NCBI RefSeq assembly: GCF_017313085.1
Contig: NZ_JAFLNF010000001.1
Location: 310,001 to 374,000 of the forward strand
Direction of reading: 5' to 3'
Length of the DNA stretch: 64,000 nt
Source of the DNA: Roseibium limicola
Lineage (GTDB): Bacteria > Pseudomonadota > Alphaproteobacteria > Rhizobiales > Stappiaceae
This document shows positions 18,384-26,382 of this stretch, one piece after another (positions within the stretch are counted from its first letter, which is position 1; the number at the start of each line of letters is the position of its first letter). The position numbers and the translations under genes were made by a program. Below the pieces are notes generated by a model, which searched no databases, was not told where the DNA came from, and saw only the letters and a program-made list of their open reading frames with translations.

Positions 18384-19598
18384 CTACTTAATATTTAGCA
18401 GCTTAGCTTTTTCGGTCAAAAAATCGCTTTTTATCCACTCGGCTTCCAGGATTTTCAGCCTGCGCCCCACTTCGGGTCCAGCAGCAAGCCCCTCGGCAAG
18501 CAGGTCCCTGCCTGAGAGCGGCATCACCGGTACCTGCGTTTCTTTCACAAGCTTCAGCATCCCGGCAAAAATTGACGTGTCACCACTGATTTTGGCCAGA
18601 ATCAGTCCGTCCGCCGAAGCCTGCCGCCCATAACGATACAGGCTCAGCTTCACCCCATGCGCAAAGGCGTTGGCATTCTCAGCCTGTCGCAGGACGTCTG
18701 AGGCCTCCACAGCCAATCGGGCGCGCTTTTCGAACGCATTCGAAAGCCTTAGCCGTTCAGCCAACCGCCCAGCCTCGCCGGGCTTGTCGATGGCCAAGAC
18801 GATCAGGCCGAGCTCCGGGTCACAAGGGAACGATGTGCCCTCAAGAAGACGGCTCGCACATTCCAGTTCAGCGACCCGCAAACGTCGGCCGAAAAGCGCC
18901 TGCAGAATGCCATCCTCCTCCATCATTGTGAGACACGCCACAGCTCCTGCTCCAGACAGCAGCTTCAGAATCTCCTTGGAGATCCGCTCCGCCGACAGCT
19001 GTTCAAGGCCGTCCTTCAGTTTTGCGCATGCAGAACGCCCCTCCGCGTCAGGCGCGCCTGCCCCGTAATGTGCATGAAACCGATAGAACCGAAGAATCCG
19101 CAGATAGTCTTCGCGAATGCGGGTTTCCGCGTTTCCAATGAAGGTCACCCGCCGGGCCAGACAATCATCCAGCCCGCCCAGCGGATCGTGCAGCTGGCCG
19201 TGGCGATCGAGATAGAGGGCATTGAGTGTGAAATCGCGCCGCTGTGCGTCATGGCTCCAATCGCGGCCAAAGCGGACCGTCGCCTTGCGGCCAAAGGTTT
19301 CAACGTCCTCTCGCAAGGTGGTCACTTCAAATGGCCGGCCCTCGATGACCAGCGTCACAGTGCCATGCTCAACTCCTGTACCGACGGCCTTGACGCTATG
19401 CTCTGCCGCCTGTGCCATGACCATCTGCGGCGTCGCAGTCGTGGCTATATCAATATCATCAACAGGCTCGCCAAGGAGACTGTTGCGCACGGCGCCCCCC
19501 ACAACACGGGCCTCCTGCCCGGCCTGCTCCAACACATCAAAGACACGCTGCACCGACGACAGACGCAACCAGCTTCGGTCAAACTCCGGGTGAACCAT
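18384..19598 (-). CDS. cca: CCA tRNA nucleotidyltransferase / poly(A) polymerase family
   Basis: A 404-residue class II nucleotidyltransferase that adds or repairs the 3' CCA of tRNAs. VVGGAVRNSLLGEPVDDIDIATTATP is the G-x-x-R and DxD catalytic core; RRDFTLNALYLD and YLRILRFYRFHAHYG are the next conserved motifs. Its ATG overlaps the DUF6111 stop by one base (TAATG). It is the last gene of the DUF1285-NUDIX-DUF6111-cca operon, an order I recall as common in Hyphomicrobiales. Confidence 0.93.
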   Translation of the reverse strand: MVHPEFDRSWLRLSSVQRVFDVLEQAGQEARVVGGAVRNSLLGEPVDDIDIATTATPQMVMAQAAEHSVKAVGTGVEHGTVTLVIEGRPFEVTTLREDVETFGRKATVRFGRDWSHDAQRRDFTLNALYLDRHGQLHDPLGGLDDCLARRVTFIGNAETRIREDYLRILRFYRFHAHYGAGAPDAEGRSACAKLKDGLEQLSAERISKEILKLLSGAGAVACLTMMEEDGILQALFGRRLRVAELECASRLLEGTSFPCDPELGLIVLAIDKPGEAGRLAERLRLSNAFEKRARLAVEASDVLRQAENANAFAHGVKLSLYRYGRQASADGLILAKISGDTSIFAGMLKLVKETQVPVMPLSGRDLLAEGLAAGPEVGRRLKILEAEWIKSDFLTEKAKLLNIK

Positions 19599-19861
19599 TA
19601 TTCAAATCCGCCGGGCACGAAAACCCCGTTCTCCAGTCGTGAGGGGCGATAATCTGCGTCTTTCGACGCTTGCTCGAAGCTGGAGAAAAACACCAGGCTA
19701 ACAATCACCATGACCGTTCCGGCAAGGGCAAGATGCAGCATCGGCCCTTGTCTCCAGGTTTCTGAGGTCTGCGTCTTGTTCTTTATCCATAGCCAGATCG
19801 CATAGCCGATGAAGGGGAGAAGAAAGAGAGCAGCGTGAGATAGAATAACCCTAAGCATCAA
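19598..19861 (-). CDS. DUF6111 family small membrane protein
   Basis: 87 residues with two hydrophobic helices (about 5-25 and 42-62) and the C-terminal motif YRPSRLENGVFVPGGFE that marks this alphaproteobacterial family. Function is unknown. Its ATG overlaps the NUDIX stop by 4 bases and its stop overlaps the cca start by one, so translation is coupled. Confidence 0.88.
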   Translation of the reverse strand: MMLRVILSHAALFLLPFIGYAIWLWIKNKTQTSETWRQGPMLHLALAGTVMVIVSLVFFSSFEQASKDADYRPSRLENGVFVPGGFE

Positions 19862-20529
19862 CCGTATACCGTTTCAAAAAGAGAGCGGAGAATTCCAGCG
19901 GTTACGCCCCAGATGTACCTGTTCTCAAAGGGCATGGCATAGAAATAGCGCTCCTGCCCTTCCCATGGGCGACTTTTCTTTTGGTGGTTCTCTGGATTCA
20001 TCAGAAAACTCAGCGGGACTTCGAAGACATCCGCCACCTCGGCAGGATTGGCGACAAGCCGCACATCGCTGACAACTTCGCCAAGAACCGGAACAATGTG
20101 ATAGCCGGACCCGGTGCGATAAGGCGCCAGCTCACCCAAGACCGCGACCCGTGCCGGCGCCAGTCCGATCTCCTCATGCGCCTCGCGCAAGGCAGCCGCC
20201 GTCGGGTTGGCATCCTCTGGATCGATTTTGCCACCGGGAAAGGCAATCTGCCCCGCATGAGAGCGCAGATGCGGCGTGCGAAGGGTCAGGATGACATACG
20301 CCTCGTTTCGGCGCTCGATTAACGGAATCAAAACGGCCGCTCGTCGAGGTTCCCCTTTCCATGCCGCATAGGGCGGCAAGTCGGGATTGAACACATGATC
20401 TCCCGTGTCGCGCTCAAGCTGCAAAGACGCACGCTCGACAAACCGCCGTTTAAACCCCTGATAAGAGACCGTACCGTCAGGCCCATTTTCCCTCACCATG
20501 GCAAGCCTATCGTCCAGATGGTCAGACAC
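19858..20529 (-). CDS. CoA pyrophosphatase-type NUDIX hydrolase
   Basis: 223 residues. The segment from GGKIDPEDANPTAAALREAH into EEIGL is a full NUDIX box (GxxxE-type helix with REAHEEIGL), and SHAGQIAFPGGKID just before it is the UPF0035/CoA-diphosphatase signature seen in NudL-like enzymes. The expected reaction is cleavage of CoA or acyl-CoA to 3',5'-ADP and phosphopantetheine. It overlaps DUF1285 upstream by 8 bases and DUF6111 downstream by 4. Confidence 0.9.
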   Translation of the reverse strand: MSDHLDDRLAMVRENGPDGTVSYQGFKRRFVERASLQLERDTGDHVFNPDLPPYAAWKGEPRRAAVLIPLIERRNEAYVILTLRTPHLRSHAGQIAFPGGKIDPEDANPTAAALREAHEEIGLAPARVAVLGELAPYRTGSGYHIVPVLGEVVSDVRLVANPAEVADVFEVPLSFLMNPENHQKKSRPWEGQERYFYAMPFENRYIWGVTAGILRSLFETVYG

Positions 20530-21103
20530 CGGCCAAAACCTCCTCAGGAAGCGCGAAGAACGTTCCGTCGCTCCACACGCCTTCTTGCTGGACAGTGTCT
20601 GTCTGTCGCTCTTCGAAGAGTTCGGCCAGATCGTAAAGCAACGGGCGGGACAATTTTGCTAGAAGGCGGCCCCGAACCAGAACATAGGGCTTCAGACCGT
20701 TGTTTTCCGGATCGAGATGAAAACTCAAGGGATGCCCCTTTCCCGCGTCGACCACGTCACCGACATTCGTTCGAAACGTAAGTTGCTGCGCCTCACCGGA
20801 ACCCTCCACATGCATTTCCACAGCTAGAAATGGTGCGTCATCGACCCGAATTCTGATTTTTTCCACAGGGGTCACGAGATAGTGAGATCCGTCCTCGTCC
20901 TTGCGCAGAACCGTGGAGAACAATTGCACAAGCTTTTCCCGACCAATCGGCGAGCCCAGATAGGACCAGCGCGCTTCGGCATCGATGTGAATATCCAGGT
21001 CCCCGCAAAACGGTGGATTCCAGCGCTCGACCGGCGGAATCCCACGCGAAATCGGCTCGGCGCGCTTCATAAGTGCAGCCAAGCCTTCCGGCATGGATGT
21101 CAT
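20522..21103 (-). CDS. DUF1285 family protein
   Basis: About 193 residues. PPFCGDLDIHIDAEARWSYLGSPIGR and KIRIRVDDAPFLAVEM are the DUF1285 signatures. Structures of the family are known but its function is not. The ATG at 21103 (MTSMPEGLAAL) follows GGAAACGGAC and is preferred; an in-frame start 37 codons upstream would add residues that do not fit the family. It leads the four-gene overlapping operon ending in cca. Confidence 0.87.
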   Translation of the reverse strand: MTSMPEGLAALMKRAEPISRGIPPVERWNPPFCGDLDIHIDAEARWSYLGSPIGREKLVQLFSTVLRKDEDGSHYLVTPVEKIRIRVDDAPFLAVEMHVEGSGEAQQLTFRTNVGDVVDAGKGHPLSFHLDPENNGLKPYVLVRGRLLAKLSRPLLYDLAELFEERQTDTVQQEGVWSDGTFFALPEEVLAGV

Positions 21104-21493
21104 GTCCGTTTCCGACACAAAAGCCTCCCAATTGATCGTGGTTATCCTGTTATGTCGTCCCGCCCGGCTGTGAATCAAGCGATAGTCTGGATAAAGACCC
21201 CTGACCGGGTTCAAGATTACCTATGGACATATTTTCCGGCTTATCTAGCTCTCCCAGACCTGCCACACTGAATGTGGGTGTCCTTCATTTGGCCAAAGTA
21301 CCTTGAAAAGCTGAAGGACATGAGACGCGAACACAGGGCTCGAGGAACTTGAAAACTTATGTTTTTCAGAACCTTGAGGGAGAAGATATCGCAGACCGGA
21401 GCCACGCCTATATCTTGGCATGTGATTCTGACGCAGTGATGCCCTTTGGTGCCGCGCCTGAATAGATGGTTTTAACGGAAGCGAAGGTGAAGA
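21104..21493. promoter_or_regulatory. divergent promoter region between DUF1285 and moxR
   Basis: About 390 bases holding the promoters of two divergent four-gene operons. A long minus-strand frame (21245-22474) enters it, but that is an antisense shadow of moxR. I see no convincing operator or small gene. Confidence 0.5.
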
Positions 21494-22519
21494 ATGAGCA
21501 TCATCAGCCCTCCCCCAACCAGCCCGGGCGAAACGGACCTGGAAGCCATCGCCGAACTGGCTGAAAAGGCACTTGAACGCATCACGGCTGCGAAGGCAGA
21601 CGTTGCCCGCATCATCTTCGGTCAGGAAAAAGTCGTTGATCTGACTTTGGTCACCGTACTCGCTGGCGGCCACGGCCTGCTCGTCGGCGTCCCGGGCCTG
21701 GCCAAGACCAAACTGGTGGAGACACTCGGCACAGTGCTTGGACTGGACGCACGGCGCATTCAGTTCACGCCCGACCTGATGCCCTCCGATATTCTCGGCG
21801 CTGAAGTGATGGAACAGTCTGCAGACGGCGGTCGGGCCTTTCGCTTTATCCAGGGGCCAATCTTCTCCCAGCTGCTGATGGCAGACGAAATCAACCGCGC
21901 CAGCCCACGCACTCAGTCCGCTCTGCTGCAAGCCATGCAGGAATATCATGTGACCGTTGCTGGTCAGGCCTACAATCTGCCGCGTCCTTTCCACGTCCTG
22001 GCAACACAGAACCCGTTGGAGCAGGAAGGCACTTACCCGCTGCCCGAGGCTCAGCTTGACCGGTTTCTGATGCAGATCGACGTGCATTATCCGGACATGG
22101 AGGCGGAACGGCGCATTTTGCTGGAAACAACAGGCGCTCATCAGGCCGAACCGCAGACCACGATGACACCGGACGAGCTGATCAAATATCAGCAACTGGT
22201 TCGGCAGATGCCGATCGGTGAATCCGTCGTTGATGCCATCCTCAAGCTGGTTCGGGCCGCACGTCCTGATCCGGTAAGTGCAGGTGATCCGGTCAAGGAC
22301 ATGATTGCCTGGGGCCCAGGGCCTCGCGCCAGTCAGGCCCTGATGCTGACCGTCAGGGCCCGTGCCCTCGTTGAAGGGCGTCTGGCGCCCTCTGTTGATG
22401 ACGTTCTGGCTCTGGCTGAGCCGATCCTGCAGCACCGCATGGCGCTGACGTTTGCCGCACGTGCCGATGGGCACACCGTCCGCGACATCATCCGTCGGGT
22501 GAAGGAGACCCTGGCCTGA
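21494..22519 (+). CDS. MoxR-family AAA+ ATPase
   Basis: A 341-residue cytosolic MoxR chaperone-like ATPase. GVPGLAKT is Walker A, LLMADEINRASPRTQSALLQAM carries Walker B and sensor-type residues, and LATQNPLEQEGTYPLPEAQLDRF is the MoxR signature with the Arg finger region. GAAGGTGAAGA precedes the ATG. The family helps mature metal- or VWA-domain proteins, and here the downstream DUF58, DUF4159 and large membrane proteins form the classic Bat-like set. Confidence 0.93.
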   Translation: MSIISPPPTSPGETDLEAIAELAEKALERITAAKADVARIIFGQEKVVDLTLVTVLAGGHGLLVGVPGLAKTKLVETLGTVLGLDARRIQFTPDLMPSDILGAEVMEQSADGGRAFRFIQGPIFSQLLMADEINRASPRTQSALLQAMQEYHVTVAGQAYNLPRPFHVLATQNPLEQEGTYPLPEAQLDRFLMQIDVHYPDMEAERRILLETTGAHQAEPQTTMTPDELIKYQQLVRQMPIGESVVDAILKLVRAARPDPVSAGDPVKDMIAWGPGPRASQALMLTVRARALVEGRLAPSVDDVLALAEPILQHRMALTFAARADGHTVRDIIRRVKETLA

Positions 22520-22540
22520 CGCTGAAGGGAGCGCCTGCCT

Positions 22541-23500
22541 ATGACTGCACCTGAAAGCAAGCCGGGGGCCGCTCCGGAAACATTTGGCGGCAATGCTTCC
22601 ATACAGTCCGATGCCTGGCCGACGATTGTTGGCGAGGCGCGTACGGTTTCCGATGCACTGCCGGATCTACTGGTCGCCGCCAGTCATATCGCAGCCTCCA
22701 TCACCTCAGGTTGGCATGGTCGTCGTCGCGCCGGTCCGGGCGAAAGCTTCTGGCAATTCCGCCCTTTCAACATGGGAGAACCCGCCAAGCGCATCGACTG
22801 GCGTCGATCTGCCCGCGACGATCATCTCTATGTTCGCGAACGTGAATGGGAAGCAGCGCACACGGTCTGGCTCTGGGCAGACCTGTCCGCCTCCATGGCC
22901 TACCGCTCCCGGCTCGCCCCCAGTTCCAAGAGAGACCGCGCCCTGATACTGCTTTTGGCCTTGGCTGAGTTGCTGGCCTATTCCGGCGAGCGCATCGGCT
23001 TGCCCGGCATAACGCGGCCATTTTCGGATCGCCAGGCTGCCGAGCGTCTGGCAGATTCGCTTGCGCATATGTCTTCAGCCGAGCCATTCCCAGACACCAC
23101 TGGCGTCAAGCGTTTCTCTGACGTGGTGCTGTTCGCCGATTTGCTCGATCCGGCCGACGACCTGCGAAGTTGGGTTGCCAGTGTCGCCAGCACCGGTGCG
23201 CGTGGTCACATCGTTCAAATCCTAGACCCTATCGAAGAGACCTTTCCATTTGGCGGCCGTGTCGAGTTCAACGACCCGGAAAGCGGTATGAAACTGACCG
23301 CCGGACGAGCGGAAAGCTGGCGTGCCGCATATCAGGACAGACTCGAGCGGCACAAGGCGGAAATCCGCGACATCGCCCGCAAGGCTGGCTGGACTTACAC
23401 CTTGCACCATACGGATCAATCGGCCTCCACGCCCCTGTTGGTGCTCCACGCCGCCCTAAGCACCTCACAAGAAGCTCTAGGTTTTGGAGGTGTTGTGTGA
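22541..23500 (+). CDS. DUF58 domain-containing protein
   Basis: 319 residues. GRRRAGPGESFWQFRPFNMGEPAKRIDWRRSARDDHLYVRERE is the DUF58 core (conserved Rx(4-5)GE...D-R-x-I-DW pattern), followed by a VWA-like alpha/beta region starting at VWLWADLSASM. It is a predicted partner of the MoxR ATPase, probably at the inner membrane face. GGGAG lies ahead of the ATG. Its stop codon overlaps the GTG start of the next gene (GTGA). Confidence 0.9.
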   Translation: MTAPESKPGAAPETFGGNASIQSDAWPTIVGEARTVSDALPDLLVAASHIAASITSGWHGRRRAGPGESFWQFRPFNMGEPAKRIDWRRSARDDHLYVREREWEAAHTVWLWADLSASMAYRSRLAPSSKRDRALILLLALAELLAYSGERIGLPGITRPFSDRQAAERLADSLAHMSSAEPFPDTTGVKRFSDVVLFADLLDPADDLRSWVASVASTGARGHIVQILDPIEETFPFGGRVEFNDPESGMKLTAGRAESWRAAYQDRLERHKAEIRDIARKAGWTYTLHHTDQSASTPLLVLHAALSTSQEALGFGGVV

Positions 23501-26361
23501 GCAGCCTTCTGCCTCTCGCCTTCACCGCACCCTGGGTGCTCACGGGCCTGCTACTTTTGCCGGGTATCTGGTGGCTCTTGCGGCTGACACCGCCGCGCCC
23601 TCAGGAAATCTCTTTCCCGCCGCTACGCTTGCTGTTCGATATCAACAAGCACGAGGAGATGCCACAGCGCAGCCCCTGGTGGCTGACATTGCTGCGTCTG
23701 CTGCTGGCAGCTCTGATCATTCTCGCCGTCTCTGGGCCTGTCTGGCACCCTGCCAACAGCCTGCCGGAGAGCGACGAGACACTTTATCTGGTCATCGACA
23801 ATGGCTGGACCAGTGCCGCAGGATGGGACGGCCAAAGAGAACTCGCGACCGACCTGCTGCAGCAAGCTGAGCGCATCGGGCAACCTGTGGTTTTTGCCGC
23901 CACCGCGGAGGGCACCGCTCAGCCTTTGGCCCCCTCTTCTGCGGGAGAGGCTCTGGAGCGCCTGCGGGCGCTCGAGCCCCGCCCCTGGTCACCCGATCGT
24001 ACAGAGCTTCTGGAAGGGCTTGCTAAGACCGCTTCGTCCAATCCTCCAGGCACAGTGATCTGGCTTTCCGACAACACTACTCCGCAGGGCCTGTTGGATG
24101 CCGCCGATACGTCATCTTTTGCCCAAAGCCTTGTAGAGCTTGGCGCGGCAACGCCGCTGCGGGTCTATACGGGGCTTGAGGTCCCACTCGGCCTGAAGGG
24201 CATCAACAACAATGCAGAAGCGCTCAGCGTCACGGTCGTTCGCCATCCGGACCGCGCAATCACCAATGCCCGCATTCGCGCAAGCGATCTCAAGGGCCTG
24301 GTACTTGGCGAGGCAGAAGTCAGTTTTTCACCCGGAGCAACCGAGGCGATTGCAACCTTCAACCTGCCTAGCGAACTGCGCAATGACATTGCCCGTTTGG
24401 ACATCTTGGGCGAACGGGCAGCAGGCGCCGTGCAACTGGTTGACGACAGCTGGCGCCGTCGGGTCGTAGGGTTGGTATCAGGTCAGTCTTCAAGCGCCCG
24501 AGCGCAACCTCTGTTATCGCCTTTGTATTATCTCCGAAGGGCCCTCGGCCCCTTCGCCGATTTACGCGAGCCCAGAGAGGCCGATCTGGATGACGCCATC
24601 CCGAATCTGATTGACCAGGGGATTTCGGTACTGGTTCTGGCTGATGTTGGCCGCCTCCCTCCTGATTCTGTCGAGAAGATCGGCGAATGGGTTCGCAATG
24701 GAGGAACGCTGTTGCGCTTCTCCGGCCCCCGCACTGCTGGCGGAACGGACGACCTGATCCCGGTGCGCCTGCGCAGCGGTGGTCGCTCCCTCGGTGGAGC
24801 CCTGTCGTGGAAGCAACCGCAAAAACTGGCGCCTTTTTTGCCTGACAGTCCGTTTGCCGGAATTCCGATCCCCGATGAGGCAACAGTCACCCGCCAGGTG
24901 CTGGCCGAACCCTCCACTGACCTGCCGGACCGGACCTGGGCCATGCTGGAAGATGGCACCCCATTGGTGACCGCCCGCGCACTCGGCCTGGGCAGCGTGG
25001 TGCTCTTCCATGTCACAGCAGGCACCGAATGGTCCAACCTGCCGTTGTCCGGCGTCTTCCTCGACATGCTGCGCCGGGTGCTGAATGTATCCAATGCCTT
25101 TGCAGCGGCAACCGCATCCAACGAGACGATCGAAGATCCAACCAACCTGACGACAGAGCGCAATGTCCTTCCGCCCCTGCGCCTGCTCGATGGTCGGGGC
25201 AGTTTTGCCAGCCCGCCTGCCGACATCTCGCCGGTTCAGGCTGTCCGCTTCGATCTCATCCAGGCTTCGCGCATTTCCCCACCCGGACTTTACGGCACCG
25301 ATGATGGTTTCCGCGCTCTGAACCTGCTCAGGCCCGAGGCTACTTTGTCACCACTGGAGCTGGAAGCGCTTGGTTCTCAGGTCGAAAGACTGTCTTACCC
25401 AACACAGGAAAGTACGGATTTGTGCGCGTCGATTTTCACCATCGCCTTCCTGCTTGCCTGTCTCGATGCTCTGGCAATCATTCTCCTTGCCGGTGGACTA
25501 AGCCGTTTGAAGCAGCGCAGCAGCGCGGCGCAACGCCTGGTTCCGGTGTTCTTGATCGGTATGCTTGCCCTGTCACCTCTCTGGCAGGCGCAACCAGCCT
25601 TCGCTCAAGCCTCCTCAACCGAGCTGCGGGACATGGAAGCCAGCCTGGAAACCCATCTGGCCTATGTGGTCACCGGCAAGCCCGAGATCGACACAACCAG
25701 CGATTCCGGCCTTTACGGCCTCAGCCGTTATCTCTCCGACAGAACCGCGCTGGAGCCCGGCGCGCCAATCGGCGTAGACATCACACGGGATGAACTGGCG
25801 TTTTATTCACTGCTCTACTGGCCGATCGATCCCACGGCCCAGAAACCTGACGCCAGGACCATGTCACGCATTGATACCTTTATGCGCAATGGCGGCACCA
25901 TCCTGTTCGATACCAAGGACCAGATCACCGCCGGAACCAACCTTGGCACCTCGCCTGCGACCCTGAAGCTGCGGGAAATCCTCGATGGCCTGGACATTCC
26001 ACCGCTGCAACCGGTGCCGCCAGACCATGTTCTGACGAAAGCCTTTTACATCCTCGACAGTTTTCCCGGACGCTACGCCTCAAGCCCGCTCTGGGTGGAA
26101 AGTCTGGAAGAGACTGGCACCGGTCGTCCGGTACGCGCCGGCGATGGAGTGACCCCGTTGTTGATCAGCGGGAACGATTTCGCTGCGGCCTGGGCGATGG
26201 ATCAGGAGGGGCGCTATCTGTATCCCACCGTGCCCGACGACCCCATGCAGCGTGAATATGCCTTCCGCTCTGGCGTCAACATGGTGATGTACTCCCTGAC
26301 CGGGAACTACAAGGCCGATCAGGTGCACATTCCGGCTTTGCTCGAGCGGCTCGGCCAATAA
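23497..26361 (+). CDS. DUF4159 domain-containing BatA-like membrane protein
   Basis: A 954-residue protein. The GTG at 23497 overlaps the DUF58 stop and has GGAGG 5 bases upstream, so the extra open frame before it is not used. The N-terminus is a BatA-type double membrane anchor (WVLTGLLLLPGIWWLLRLTPP, then SPWWLTLLRLLLAALIILAV). A large periplasmic or cytosolic alpha/beta region follows, then a mid-protein helix near residue 650-670, a signal-like segment ending QPAFAQ, and the DUF4159 domain (AFYSLLYWPIDPTA ... FMRNGGTILFDTKD). It is part of the MoxR/Bat-like envelope module; the biochemical role is unknown. Confidence 0.88.
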   Translation: MSSLLPLAFTAPWVLTGLLLLPGIWWLLRLTPPRPQEISFPPLRLLFDINKHEEMPQRSPWWLTLLRLLLAALIILAVSGPVWHPANSLPESDETLYLVIDNGWTSAAGWDGQRELATDLLQQAERIGQPVVFAATAEGTAQPLAPSSAGEALERLRALEPRPWSPDRTELLEGLAKTASSNPPGTVIWLSDNTTPQGLLDAADTSSFAQSLVELGAATPLRVYTGLEVPLGLKGINNNAEALSVTVVRHPDRAITNARIRASDLKGLVLGEAEVSFSPGATEAIATFNLPSELRNDIARLDILGERAAGAVQLVDDSWRRRVVGLVSGQSSSARAQPLLSPLYYLRRALGPFADLREPREADLDDAIPNLIDQGISVLVLADVGRLPPDSVEKIGEWVRNGGTLLRFSGPRTAGGTDDLIPVRLRSGGRSLGGALSWKQPQKLAPFLPDSPFAGIPIPDEATVTRQVLAEPSTDLPDRTWAMLEDGTPLVTARALGLGSVVLFHVTAGTEWSNLPLSGVFLDMLRRVLNVSNAFAAATASNETIEDPTNLTTERNVLPPLRLLDGRGSFASPPADISPVQAVRFDLIQASRISPPGLYGTDDGFRALNLLRPEATLSPLELEALGSQVERLSYPTQESTDLCASIFTIAFLLACLDALAIILLAGGLSRLKQRSSAAQRLVPVFLIGMLALSPLWQAQPAFAQASSTELRDMEASLETHLAYVVTGKPEIDTTSDSGLYGLSRYLSDRTALEPGAPIGVDITRDELAFYSLLYWPIDPTAQKPDARTMSRIDTFMRNGGTILFDTKDQITAGTNLGTSPATLKLREILDGLDIPPLQPVPPDHVLTKAFYILDSFPGRYASSPLWVESLEETGTGRPVRAGDGVTPLLISGNDFAAAWAMDQEGRYLYPTVPDDPMQREYAFRSGVNMVMYSLTGNYKADQVHIPALLERLGQ

Positions 26362-26382
26362 ACGGAAAGGGATACTGACAAG

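Noticed and set aside
21245-22474. 409-residue minus-strand open frame
   Set aside because: It is antisense to moxR, whose product has complete MoxR motifs; the minus-strand protein has no recognisable pattern.
23170-23496. Upstream extension of the DUF4159 reading frame
   Set aside because: It overlaps DUF58 in another frame; the GTG at 23497 has GGAGG at good spacing and overlaps the DUF58 stop.
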